NCBI RefSeq assembly: GCF_022201045.2
Contig: NC_068561.1
Coordinates: 22,388,501 to 22,452,500 of the forward strand
Length of the DNA stretch: 64,000 nt
Direction: 5' to 3'
Origin: Citrus sinensis
Taxonomy: Eukaryota > Streptophyta > Magnoliopsida > Sapindales > Rutaceae
Shown: piece after piece, positions 46,910-58,849 of the stretch
How the letters are laid out: every line of letters begins with the position of its first letter
Position numbering within the stretch: position 1 is the stretch's first letter
The notes under the pieces: model-generated
Seen by the model: the letters and a program-made list of their open reading frames with translations, nothing else
Told to the model about the DNA's origin: nothing
The model's database searches: none
Made by a program: the position numbers and the translations under genes

Positions 46910-47388
46910 ATGGAATGCTTTAACTTCATAATCTAGCAACTAACTATATTAGTATGTTAAATAGTGTTTTTTGAGGCTGCTATGTTCAATGTTATGATCG
47001 GAAGTTCAGAACAACACCGTCCTTGGCTTATTAATTTTCTGTTTGTGTAAATATATTCATATTATGTCTAGTGTTTAATATGTATGGTTACTGATTGAAT
47101 AAGGTTCAAACTCTTTATCTAGTGTTGTTTATATATATTTCTGTCTCTTCATTCATCTTTTTCCTCTTCCTCCTTTGTTTGGTGTGTTTTAACTCCACAA
47201 GCAGCATACCGTCATTTGAAGACCATGGAAGTCAAATTACAAGCAAAACTCTATACTCCTTCCATAGATCACAGTGATTTATTTGGCCTTGTTTTGGGCC
47301 AATAGATGTTTCAACAATTTCCCATCTCATTGTAAGTTCAAAATCCAAAGCCTAAGGAAGAAACAAGCAGAAAAGCTGAAAGGCAAAA
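46910..47388. other. Convergent 3' flanks of cystatin and CYP98A
   Basis: 479-bp tail-to-tail spacer. Nothing beyond 3' UTR-like sequence; the TGTTTGTGTAAATATATTC stretch is a plausible polyadenylation region for the cystatin gene. Confidence 0.5.
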
Positions 47389-50337
47389 TCACATATCAGC
47401 GGCCACACGTTTATACAAGTGCGAAGGCAGCCTAGGAGTTGGCACAGCCTGTAATGGTGTCTTCATATATGTAACCAATCCAGGATTTTCTGACATGTCA
47501 ATTTCCTCTGGCTTCACTCCCTCTGGTGGCGCCCAAGCAAAATGGTGTAATAGATGGCCCAACATTGATGTGACCAAATTTATACCAAGTTGTGCACCTG
47601 GGCACACTCTCCTACCAGCACCAAATGGTAGTAGCCTAAAATCATGGCCTTTCATGTCCACATCCTCCTCGAAGAACCGCTCAGGCCGGAACTCTAACGG
47701 GTCCTTCCAGACTGCAGGATCCCGAGCTACTGCCCATACGTTTACATGAATGTTTGATCCCTTAGGAACATCGTAGCCACCTATCTTAACATTGGCATTG
47801 GCACGGTGAGGAAGCATCAGGGGAGTTGGTGGGTGCAACCTTAGAGCCTCCTTGGCTACAGCTTGTAAGTAAGGAAGGTTTGAGAAATCGGTTTCCGTCA
47901 TCACACGTTCAAATCCTATCACACGGTCTAGTTCCTCTTGAGCCTTTTGTTGCACTCTAGGGTTCTTAATGAGCTCGGCCATTCCCCATTCTGTTGAGAT
48001 TGCAGTTGTGTCCATGCCCGCTGTGATCATGTCCTGAGCAAGTGGAAATAATATAACACATTTATTAAGTTGACTAACTAGTGGACAGTGAGAGAATAAA
48101 ATGATTTTAGACAGTTACCCAGAGGAGTCCAATGATAGTGTCTTCACTTAGGTCATATTTTTCTTGCAGTGTAAGCAAAGCATCAACAAAGTGTTGCTTG
48201 GTACCACCGCTCTTCTGGCGAGCAAGTGTGTGCTCTTCCATGATAGCTCGAGTAAGACGGTCTCGGCGTTCGCCGTGCTTGGCAAATGCCCCTTCCTCTA
48301 ATGGGAACATCCAACGAAGCCATGGAATATGCTCAGCCATAGCTAGCGATGCCCCAAGCTTCAGCCCATTAGCTACTATTGCCTTGAATTCTTTCCCTTG
48401 CTCGTCCATCACATCTTCTGAATTCACGAATCTCTTCCCAAACGCTAGCCTTGTAATGTTGTTGAATGCCACTGCTCCCAAATACTTCTTCACTAGTACA
48501 CTCTTCCCATAATTTTCTGCAAGTAAATAGAGCATATAAAATCAATTAGACCCAGTTGTATAACTGCATTAATCAACCATTAAAAAAATTAAAAAGGCAA
48601 ATTACTGACCACATAATATTACTGGATCATAACCAATTTATAGCAAATTACTGACCATAACCGATTTATAGCAAATTACTGACCAGTATATTTGATATAA
48701 TATAATATGCTATATCTATAGGTATGGTATATTTGATATAATATAGCCGCATATTGTTTTTTTCACCCTGAAATTACATAACAATCACTTTTAAATAGAA
48801 GTTAAATCGATATAATTACAGTATAATTTAAGAGCCTGACGAACATAGCTTAAAAATTTATGTCAAATAATGACAAGATTATCCCTACACACACATTTAC
48901 ACTTATTATGACCATGACAAGAAAAGTTCAGTGTCTGGTGTGAACACCAACCTAAATTTAATTTGAAGGAAAAGTTCTAACCACCAAGAATTATCTTCTT
49001 AAAATTATTAAAATAATTAGAGTCGGTAAAATCTTAATCATTTGAGAAATGAATAAACGAATTTCATCAATTTATAACTTCTCATTTTTCACAACGGCCA
49101 AATTAATGAGCCGATAGATTAGGTATGAAACTGAAGGCTGAAAGGGACCATATGAATGTAATTGGGGAATTAATTTCAACGTTATGTGATCTGGTCAATA
49201 AATATAAATAATAATAAATAAAAAATGATATCTGGATAGAAATTCTGATAAAATAAAAAATTCATACTTCACGTTGGGCATGCATTTTTAATTAATTAAA
49301 AGAAGAATGAAGTCATGACTCATGCATATTAACTTTCACATTTGCAAAATGAACTTGTTCACCAGCACCATTTTCAATCAATTTGTAAGAGTTGTTCATC
49401 AACCCCATTCTAATTTAATTTTATTTATAGTACTTTAAAACACTATTTCCCCCACCGTATTATGCAGATTTGTGATCAAACATGTTAATATTTTGATGTC
49501 AACACACGTCCAAGAAGGCAACCAAAAAAAAAAAAAGTTAAATGGAAAAAACCAAGAAGATGCCAAATGCGAATAATGAAATCTAATTGAATACGCTTAA
49601 CGTAAAAGCCACAAAATTGTCTATAAATAGTTTAGGTATAAAATAATTTATCTAATTGGTGATCTTTTACCATATTGGAGGCACATGCTTTAATTGGCCG
49701 AAACAAGCAAAATAATTAATGTATCCATTTTAATTAACGTGCATGCAGAAAAATTATGTGATTGACAGAACAGATTCATAATTACCAAAAAAATGAAAGA
49801 AGAATTAACAAAAAGAATATGAAAGAGAGATCAAGGAAAAGGGGAAAGCATACGAGGATCGGTGCAGTCTTTGAAAATGGATTCAACCATGGCTGTGACT
49901 TCATCCTCTCTAATTGGTCTCAGAGCCTCTAATCTCTTCGGCGTAAAAAGCTCGAGCGTGCAGACTTTACGAACCTTGACGTAGTGAGGCCCATAATCGG
50001 CCCAAATGAGGTCCTTGCCATCTCTGCTGAACTTTGCAGCTGATCTACTTCGATGCCTGTCGGCCAATTGTTGATCATGCTCTTTAAGCACTTCTCTAGC
50101 CAATTCTGTGTTGGACACAATCACGTTCAAAGTCGAGCCGAACCAAACCGAAATGACTGGGCCGTATTGTTGAGCCCATTCCGCAAAGCACCGGAACCTC
50201 ACCGGCTTTATGTCGTAGAGGTTTCCGACGATTGGCAACGGACGAGGGCCGGGCGGGAGGTTGAATCTCAGCCGTTGGTAGAGCTTGTATGCAAGGATGA
50301 TGAAAATGATTGATAATGGGATGAGTGGGAGAGCCAT
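47389..50337 (-). CDS. CYP98A: CYP98A, p-coumaroyl shikimate/quinate 3'-hydroxylase
   Basis: ER-bound P450 that adds the 3-hydroxyl to p-coumaroyl shikimate or quinate, the step leading to G and S lignin and chlorogenic acid. Three exons: 49854-50337, 48119-48516, 47389-48033; phases agree and give 508 residues, the length of Arabidopsis CYP98A3. N-terminal anchor [17 protein letters not shown], then Pro hinge [14 protein letters not shown]-helix [11 protein letters not shown]-helix [14 protein letters not shown], and haem loop [13 protein letters not shown] with the Cys ligand. CYP98A-type blocks include [16 protein letters not shown] and [22 protein letters not shown] elements upstream fit MYB-controlled phenylpropanoid expression. 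Identity is very secure. Confidence 0.97.
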
Positions 50338-50345
50338 TTTGTGTT

Positions 50346-50352
50346 GGTTGGT
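50346..50352 (-). promoter_or_regulatory. AC element ACCAACC next to the CYP98A start
   Basis: GGTTGGT on the plus strand reads ACCAACC on the gene strand, 9 bp before the start codon, so probably inside the leader. Such sites bind lignin MYB factors. Part of a set of three. Confidence 0.4.
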
Positions 50353-50573
50353 TTCCTTTTTTCTTGAAACTTCGGAAATGAAATGGTAGGGCTTGAGTTA
50401 GACCAATACACTTAGAGACATATATGAGATGAAGAACGGGGGAGTTGGTGGATGAATTTGCTGACGTTGTTAAGAAATCACGTCATGTAAATAAAAAAGA
50501 TAAAAAGGAAAAAAAAATTATATCGTGGGAAACTAAAATTTAAGTCACCACTCACCAGCTAAAGCATGAAATG

Positions 50574-50627
50574 AATGGCTGCCATGAATGAGAATTGATG
50601 AATGGCTGCCATGAATGAGAATTGATG
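50574..50627 (+). repeat. 27-bp direct tandem duplication
   Basis: GAATGGCTGCCATGAATGAG plus ATTGAT occurs twice head to tail without visible mismatch, in the CYP98A promoter region. Confidence 0.9.
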
Positions 50628-50763
50628 AATGGCACGCCCAAGCGTATGGTTTTTAATGGTTGGCCGACTCACATGAATCGGGCCAATCATAAGGAGCGTG
50701 TTATGTTAGTTTCGAAATTGAGAGGGTGGGGATTGTTTTTTATTAGTGCATTTTGGAAATTGG

Positions 50764-50770
50764 GGTTGGT
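50764..50770 (-). promoter_or_regulatory. AC element ACCAACC in CYP98A promoter
   Basis: Gene-strand ACCAACC about 430 bp upstream of the CYP98A start codon. Confidence 0.5.
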
Positions 50771-50815
50771 GAAGTGAGAAACTTTTGCAAACAGGAGTGC
50801 GGGAGAGGATTCAAA

Positions 50816-50822
50816 GGTTGGT
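50816..50822 (-). promoter_or_regulatory. AC element ACCAACC in CYP98A promoter
   Basis: Gene-strand ACCAACC about 480 bp upstream of the CYP98A start codon, 46 bp beyond the previous one. Confidence 0.5.
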
Positions 50823-51291
50823 GAGGTGTTAGAATCTTACTGCTCTGATGAACCCACGAATTCATTTGTACGCGTTTGATGTGTCGCAACGGATTGATGA
50901 AAATTCAAATGAATGAAAACGAACCATAATACATTGTAGAGTCCAACTACGCTATTTTTAAGGGTTATAAGAGCAGCCTTAAATGATTAGAAAGTTTATA
51001 AAAATTAATTATTTCACGGTATTCAAGCTGTGAGATAAAAATATTATATTAAATATATTAAATTAAAACAATAATGCATCCTGAGACGGCATGAAAAGGG
51101 TGGGAGGGTCTGTCAATGTCAATGTAATCCTAGTCAGAAAAATATGAATTGAAAGAGAGAAAAAAAAAAAGAGAGATAATGAAATGAAAGTGAAACCACT
51201 ATACTGGTTCAGAGGTCAGGACTCTGTACTCACAATTATGAGAGTAATGGTTCAAACTTTCGCAATGCATGTAGAGGTTTAGTAGATTTTT

Positions 51292-51649
51292 CTCTTTTGA
51301 AAATGTGAGTGAATTATACACTTTTCGAATATTTAAGAGGGTAAAATTTAGATATCACTATATAAAAATTAATGTAAATTAGTTTCAGTAATTGTCTGAT
51401 TTATAAATATCTCTTTTGAAAATGTGAGTGAAGTATACACTCTTCGAATATTTGAGAGGGTAAAATTTAGATATCAATATATAAAAATTAATATAAATTA
51501 GTTTCAGTAATTGTCTGATTTATAAATATCTCTTTTAAAAATGTGAGTGAAGTATACACTCTTCGAATATTTGAGAGGGAAAAATTTAGATATCACTATA
51601 TAAAAATTAATATAAATTAGTTTAAGTAATTGTCTGATTTATAAATATT
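51292..51649 (+). repeat. Three tandem copies of a 119-bp unit
   Basis: Units begin CTCTTTTGAAAATGTGAGTG at 51292, 51411 and about 51530 and end TGATTTATAAATAT. The copies differ at only a few positions. The unit contains AGTATACACT, TCGAATATTT and a fairly AT-rich remainder, and has no coding frame. It lies about 1 kb upstream of the CYP98A start. Confidence 0.93.
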
Positions 51650-53257
51650 AATTGTAAATATCGTATAATATCAATTGTAATATGAGCATTACTGTAATGT
51701 AATTAAAAAAAAAAAGTGAAGCCACTGTACAGTCCACCGAAAGAAGAAATAGATGTAATTCATTTTGAAGCAACGTGTGCGGTAATCAAGTTGTATGGAG
51801 CCATGTCCTGTCATCGACTGCTAAGAGTTCGCATTATTACACAAGAGTTTTGTCCTTGTAATAATGATTGAAATTATAGTTGCACTTAAATGGGGACGAA
51901 GTTATCACGACTGCTTCTTGCCTTCTTTCTTAAGCTATGCTCTACGAAACGAAATTTAAGCGTAGATATTAGGTAGAAAAATTGACTATATTTCAAAGTT
52001 ATATATCCTACAATGATGTTGACTGTATATATTTTGGTGGTATCCATGGTTTCCATTTCCAATAAGTTAAATATGCACTGTGATCTATATTCAATTTCTG
52101 GATCAGGAATCACCACAAATGTTCCTAAGCTTTAGTTGTGTTAAATTGTATGTTAATGATGATAAATATTGTTTCTTTTATATATATATAAACGTTTTGA
52201 ATCAAGATTTGCCCTCTATAAATATTTATTTGAGTATTTAAAGATTTTTCTTAAACATCAACAGTATTATGAAATTAAAAATTTTAAAAACTTTTTCTTT
52301 TTGAAAGTAAAAATATTTAAAACTCTTGGGTATGGTCATTACAGATTTTGTTTTTGGCAAGATAATATGTAGTAGGTTGTTGTTGCTCCTTGTTTGGGTG
52401 GTGGTGAATTTGGCGTAAGTTGGGTGGCTTCGGATTTGGGAGGTGTCTAATCCAGATTAAAAAAGGGTATCCGAGTATTATCAATTACGGGACCCATTGG
52501 AGTTGGTGGTGGGTTGGTGAGATTGAGAGATACCACAGACCATTGGAATCTTGCTTTGGAAGGCCCTGGGCATGTGTTGGCTTGACAAAATCACTTTTGC
52601 TTTTGCCTAATGGTAATGGATAAACCGAAAAGCACTTCCCGCGACCTAACTTTCTTCCCATGCAATTATGACGACAGCATGACTAAATCAAACACCAAAC
52701 ATTGCCAACAAAGAAAAGGTAAAGCCAACGCGCTAGTGTAGAAAAGACAATCCACTCGCTTAAGCAATGGGCTGATTCTTCTTCTTTTTTTTTTTCCCAA
52801 GGCAGTAAGGGTTGTATTGGCATTTACAAAGAGAGTCCATCTCAGATTTAGAAATCTTAATTTTAATAAAATTTGGGATGAATTGATAATAGTAGGAACA
52901 TACATTTATAATGTTGTAAAAAAATTTTTCATATAGTTGTTAACTCCTAAATTTTAAGTCCGACTTCAAAAATTTTCTTTCTAAAGAATTTTATTTTGTC
53001 TAAACGAAGCTGAGTGCATTCATATTTTACAAGTGTTTTTTGTTCCACAATCAAACTAAAAAATAATAAAAATAAGTGAGCCTTTTGTCACGGGCCGCCC
53101 AAACACTATACTTTCTTATGAGAAAGAAAGACTGAAAGAGAGAGCTCTAATGGAAAGTTCTTTCTTCTCCTCTCAATACATTTTAGTATTGATTTCAACT
53201 TTTGCCCACAGCTATATGAAAAAAAACCAGTGTGAGCTTAGCATACCACCTTAAGGG

Positions 53258-53684
53258 TAGAGGTGGCAAAAATACTCGTTTGGTTCGGATCCGAACCGTA
53301 TCCAGGCGTTGTGGACCGGGTATTATCCAGCGTGGGTATGAAGCCAGATCGATCTTGGGCATCACTTGATAAACTTAGAACCCGGATTTTATTAAAAAAA
53401 TATTATAAAATATATATTATTTTAAATATTTATATTTATTTGACTCATTTATTATACATATATAAAGTTTTAAACACTTAAAATTTATATTTTCATGTCA
53501 AATTTTATTTAAATAAATTTAAAATTTATAAAATTATCAAAAAAATAAAAAATATATACACATAAAATATTAAAAAATATGAAATTCGGATACCCGAATT
53601 AAAATCCAAACCCAAATCGGTTGCATCCGAATAGAATCCGGTCATTGCAATACCGAGACCCGGCCGGGGGTTTTGCCATCCCGA
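53258..53684. mobile_element. hAT-like MITE
   Basis: The left end TAGAGGTGGCAAAA and the right end, complement TCGGGATGGCAAAA, form inverted termini. Flanking 8-mers CTTAAGGG (53250-53257) and CTTAGCGG (53685-53692) agree at six of eight positions, so a decayed 8-bp target duplication is likely. The interior has GGTTCGGATCCGAACC at the left and CGGATACCCGAATT at the right. Length 427 bp, no transposase. It resembles the larger hAT element at 31573-32243 in style but not in sequence. Confidence 0.72.
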
Positions 53685-53973
53685 CTTAGCGGGCTCTGCC
53701 AAATCCCAAATGCCAGAGCATTGGTTACATGGTGGGTCCAATAATGGGACCCTCAACTTTAATTTTGTAGGATAATTATTTTATGACACCCATACAAGTA
53801 TTTTTCTAGTTAGATAGTTAAATAATTATTATTATTTCTAAAAAAAATGATGGTTTATTTGTTTAAATATATTTTAATCTCAGATAAGTTGTAATATTTT
53901 AGCAAACTAGCATATTCATGTTTACACCGTGATGGCTCGGACCAAGATCGTGAAATTTAACATTTCCTTCCAG

Positions 53974-56735
53974 CTAACCCATCTTTGAGAGCATGGTACC
54001 GAAAATCTCAGCTTGATATTTGGCATATTCTCTTTGCTTGTCTTTTAGCTCCATGTACACAAGTTTCACAACTCTGGCAGTCCAAAACAAATCAAAAATA
54101 AAATTATAAAAAAAAAAACTAAACAATCATTGTCCATACAGGATGTAATTAAGGTAAATAATGAGTCTCTTACCTGTTATTTGGGTCAATGGTTAGAGCC
54201 CTCTTAATATCAGCCTCAGCTTTTTCAAGTTCAGATGTTTTCAAGTGTGCTTGGGACCTTCTGTAGAGAGCTTTCACATTTAGTGGCTCAAGTTCTAAGA
54301 CCTGTCAGTCAAAATGAAGCAAAGCAATATTTGTATGCATAATAAATGCATATTTTGAATCAATTAGAGGAAGCAAACCTTTGTGCATAGACTCGAAGTC
54401 TCGGAGTAGTCTTCAAGTTTGAGTTTACAAGCTGCATTGTTCAGATAACATGATAATCGAAGTCCATTTGCTTGATGCTTCTCATCATCAGTGAAAGAGT
54501 GATGAAATTCAATAATCTTTGCAGCCTGTAATTTTTGTTGTTGACCAAGTACTTCAGTTCAGAAAAGAAGCCAACACTTGATCACTCTTCTCGTCACTCT
54601 AAAAGAATTCATTAGTTAACAGATACCTACTTGCCTTTTCATATTTCTTTGAGGCACGCCAGTATTTCCCTGCCCTGAACAGCAAATTTCCATCATGTTT
54701 TTTCCTTTCACAAGCTTCTATTTTCTCATGAGTGTCCATCTTCCAAAATGGCTTTTCCTGTATTAATTAATTTGAAATCATGTCACAGGTATGTAGTAAT
54801 TAATAGGCTGATGGTCCTGGAATCATGTCTACTTCATCGAATTAGTGCTAGAGCTTTTAGAGTAGGTGACCTTGGTGAAGTCAATCAATGTGACTTCATA
54901 GTGAAGAACAGAATCTGCAGAGACCAATTCTGAAACTTCATGGCTGCACAAATACTCTGCACTAATCGTCACCGTGGCTTGTTCTTCTTTTTTCATTGTC
55001 ATGATCGCCCTTTCCAAGCCCTCATTTACATTTTCTGAAGAGGAAAGTTAAAGTTATTGTTCATTTCAATAAAATTCAATGGAGAAATAGGAGCTATGAA
55101 CTACCTTCAAGAGTTGTAAACTCAAACGGTTCCTCGTTAGATCCCCTTGTCTCAAAAACTGTTCCATCTTCAAGTCTGCCAATGTATATCACTAAGGATA
55201 CAGAAGTAAAAATGAAAGTCCAACTTGAATCTGAAATTTGAATAAGATAATACAAAATGCAGATACATTTGTTTGTAAGACTGTACCTTTCACTAGGGAA
55301 CCTTCGTTAGGGCGGTCAAAGCCTTGACCGGCCTTTTTAATCTTCTTTAGAACTTTCTGATCACCGGTGACATCAACGACACTTTTCCATGACAACAGCT
55401 CAAGTTGGATGGTCAAATTCGAGAAGGATGAAACACCGCCTTCAATGTTGGTAGCTTCATAGCCGTCATTTTCAATGCCATCTACAAAGATGAAATGAAC
55501 CCGTGATTGATTCATTATGTCAGCAAACACTGAATTGATACAAATAATGACAATGTCAGTTTTCCAGTAAAGATTTCTTACTGCTTTGGATGGAACAAGT
55601 AACACCGACTTACAGGAGAACTTCACTGCCAGTTCTGCTTTTTCACCCCTTCTCATTGTCTTTACTGCTTTGCTTATTGCGGGACAAAGATGACCTGATC
55701 TTATACACAAGAATCATACATTAAGCTTCGAAAAGATATTATTGAACATCAATTTACTGAGCAAGCTCAGCTTACCATCAAATACCCGAAATTCTACACC
55801 TTCATTAGATTCAGAAACAAGTGCTCCATTTTGAAGCCTTGCCTCATACTTAACTACAAAATTATAAAAAAAAAAAATGATTATTGTTGTCATGATGGGC
55901 CGTCAAACATCCGGACTCGTCACATACGTGAAACGCCAACAACAAATGCTCAAAAATGCGAATTAGTATTACCTAAAACTTCATCATTATCTCTTGGAGT
56001 GGCCCATCCTTCACCTTCCTTTATTATTTTCTTTAAGATACCTCCATCACCAGTTATATCCCTGATGGCGCTCCAAGATAGCAATTCAATATCGAATACT
56101 AGGCTCGAATTTGAAGGAATCAGCGGAGGAGAACCGGCTTCTCCATAGGCTAACACCGATGGTATAAAGAAGATTGCTCTCTCACCCTTCTTCATAGTCG
56201 CAACACCTTCATCCCATCCTTTGATTACTTCACCTGAAACCCATGTTCCGTAATATATAATTCGGATATGTTTGAGATTCAGAGGCTGTAAAATCATTAG
56301 CTGTTAAATATAAGTATCTCTTCTGAGTTTTCCAGAAGAAAATGGTGCAATTTTACCTCATATTCAAATAAAATTGGATTCATGAAAATGAAATGTGAGA
56401 TTAAATTACCTTGGCCTAATTTGAAACAAAAGGGAGTTCCCGTATCACGACTTGAAGCCAAACATGCCCCACCATCAATATGACCACTGAAATGAACTGG
56501 ACCACATAATTTACATTATAACTGAGGTTAAAATAACCTTTCCTACCTCCCCTGAAAAACAGAGGAAAAGAGTAGTACCTTGGACTTCGTCTCCAAGAAG
56601 TGGAGTTTGCCAGGAAGTTCCTTTTCTGAGAATTTGCTTTCTCAAGCCTTGCTTTCCTATTTCTCTCTCAACTGAGATTGGAGGTTTTGTTTCTGTTACC
56701 GTTTCGAAATGGGATTTTAGGGAAGTGGTTGCCAT
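53974..56735 (-). CDS. Multi-domain FKBP immunophilin with TPR (ROF1/ROF2 type)
   Basis: Prolyl isomerase-like co-chaperone. Twelve exons: 56579-56735, 56410-56496, 55973-56233, 55776-55853, 55614-55694, 55287-55481, 55105-55191, 54871-55034, 54635-54757, 54379-54525, 54174-54301, 53974-54073. Phases agree and give 535 residues (ROF1 is about 550). Three FKBP domains: the first (about 50-150) has FKLGQGEVIKGWDEG and LAYGEAGSPP; the second and third are degenerate. TPR repeats (about 375-510) include KKHDGNLLFRAGKYWRASKK, LNNAACKLKLEDY and VKALYRRSQAHL; the Lys/Asn/Arg positions used to grip the HSP90 tail appear kept. In the first domain the usual FDSS active-site segment is LASS, so catalysis may be weak. 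One intron (54526-54634) is GC-AG. The C-terminus ends FGTMLSKMG. Confidence 0.92.
54526..54634 (-). other. GC-AG intron in the FKBP-TPR gene
   Basis: On the gene strand the donor is AAAAG|GCAAGT and the acceptor is TTACAG. This junction keeps YEKAAKIIEF, as in ROF1. The nearby GT donor 10 bases downstream would break the frame. GC-AG introns with strong AAG|GCAAGT donors are a known minor class. Confidence 0.85.
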
Positions 56736-58129
56736 TGAAATTCAATGGACAGAGTGTTTGCGCTTAATGCTTCAGTTGAAGATAAGCCGTTGGTGATTTC
56801 CCTCCTTCTGTCTACTTTCAGTTAAGAAGATTATTCTGTTGGCATAAGCGGGCCAAAAATCCAACGGAAATGAACTTAACCCAACTGCTTAGACAGGCCC
56901 ATATGGCCTCATCACAACAGATCTACTTGCCTGTTCCAAGTTGACCAAGACTGTGCAAATTGTCTAAGATTACAAATGTTTATAGGATTAATTTGGCATA
57001 TAAATTATTGATTAAATTTGACGAGTGGTTTTAATAGTATTATTCGTGACAAACTGTAGCTCATTTTCTCTATTCATTTTGAAGGATTTAGGATGTTGTT
57101 CATTTTCCTGACTAGTAGGGCACAAGAGGCCTATGAATTTGTAATGGGCTCACATTAAAGGCACTATAACTCAGTGGGCTTAAATGTGAGCAAACACTAC
57201 ATTGTATCAGAGATTAATTTTTAAATAAATAACCCAACCCTTGAAATTGGAATGAACGAAGTAGAAGGATAAATTATGCATGACATTGGCTGAACTGAAC
57301 AAACTAATTTTCTCGGAGGCATTTTATTTATAAAAAAAAATAAAAAATCCAGCGGGCTGATGTTAAATCGGCTCGCCCCAAATTAAAGGTAGGGGTTCAT
57401 CTTAACTCATTGGCCCAACTTTAATCTTTAATCTTGGGCTAATCCAACCTACAAAGGATTCAATCAATTGAATAAGAAGGCCCACTAGGGTGTCTCAATC
57501 GGAAAGATGATCCATTGCCTGGCATACAATTTATTGACGATGCATTTCAAATTCAATAGATGTGTAATTAATTAAATATGATATATAAAACTAGATAACT
57601 TCCAATATGAATCACTTTTGTCGCTCTGAGAGTACATGTCAATGTCACTGAAAATAAAATACAATTAATTACTATGGAATGGTCGAGAAATCTTTCAGAT
57701 AAGGCCATCATCCCACCAATATATAAATGAACCACAACAAAAGCATATTTAGCCTTACATTTAGTTTCGTCCACATAAATTTAGATATATCTCTCACTAA
57801 GTATGTGATATTTGCGTGCCAACACAGCGGATTTATTTTTTTTATTTTTTTTTACTTTTTGAAATCGTAAAACAAGGAGTTTGATTCCAGTCAATAATAG
57901 CATACTCCAAAGAAATTAGAAAAGAAATACTTTTCTTTTTCTAATAATTTATTTTTTCAATTCCAAAAAAAATAATTAATTTTTTCTAATATTAAAATCA
58001 TTGGTATAAGTGAGACACGTAAGTTGAGCTAGAAGGTTTTTTTTTTTTTTTAAGAAAAAAAAACCAAGCTAAAGTGTTTTCAAGATGCCAAGAAGCTTCA
58101 TACGAGTATTAAATTTGTAGCAAATATAT
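56736..58129. other. Intergenic, no gene seen
   Basis: Promoter of the FKBP-TPR gene followed by AT-rich DNA up to the LTR element. Several GGCCCA/TGGGC motifs (for example at about 56892 and 57410) occur, a motif common in plant housekeeping promoters, but no gene is seen here. Confidence 0.45.
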
Positions 58130-58797
58130 TGTTGATACGATATTCTGGTTCTCCTCATTCTACGACCAGGGTCTCTGCTCGATCAACTTCACCACGACCA
58201 GGATCTCTCCTCGTAAGCTTCTTCTCCAGAGATTCCTGCGCACACAGACAGGTCAGAGTACGCCGGTTGTTTTCCCGGCGCAAATCCTCCGACGCTCAAG
58301 TCAGATATGAAGGTTCGGGGAACGCTTGCCACAAATCTTATGGCTGTTAGGTTGTTTTCTCTCTTTTCTTAGTTCAAATAACAAAAAATCTCACCCTTTT
58401 ACCTTTGTTGGCTACCTTTTTATAGGCTTCCTCTGAGTCCCGACCTTCCGCAGTTTACGCCCGTTATTCTCCCCACCTTCGGATGTGGATTCCCCATTTC
58501 CGTAGTCGTGGGTGGTTGCGTGGCCTTCGTGCCTAGATTCTCGGGCTGGAGAGCGTGCCTCGCCAATTGTCGTTGACCGGGTCTCCTCGAATAAACCCTT
58601 AGCAAGAATACAGCAGGAATGGATTTATGCTTCTTACAGAAAATTGGCCTCGCGGATGACGTGCTCGTGGATGAGCAGGATATTCCTGCCCCTGTTCCCC
58701 TGCTACCTGTCTCTTACAAGGCACACCTGCTCGCAGACTTCTGCCACCAAACATCTGCTCATCACGTCTGGTCTCGTCGGAGTATTTCCCTCAAACA
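58130..58797 (-). repeat. LTR (3' LTR in element orientation)
   Basis: 668 bp, matches 61844-62511 at about 97-98% by eye. Plus-strand ends are TGTTGATACG and CCCTCAAACA. Confidence 0.92.
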
Positions 58798-58815
58798 CCG
58801 GTCCCCCAGTTTCTA
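58798..58815 (-). other. Polypurine tract of the LTR element
   Basis: Gene-strand GAAACTGGGGGACCGG directly abuts the 3' LTR, as expected for plus-strand priming. Confidence 0.75.
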
Positions 58816-58849
58816 GTGTTGAGAGTGAAATGAATCAAGACTGAAAACT

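Larger units (their letters stand above)
50338..53973. other. Intergenic: CYP98A promoter, tandem repeats, MITE
   Basis: Contains the CYP98A promoter with AC elements, the 27-bp and 119-bp tandem repeats, and a hAT-like MITE at 53258-53684. Short open frames here lack any recognisable content. Confidence 0.5.

Noticed and set aside
52169-52623. Two frames of about 67 codons
   Set aside because: AT-rich, Lys/Phe/Tyr-biased composition typical of random non-coding DNA; no domain.
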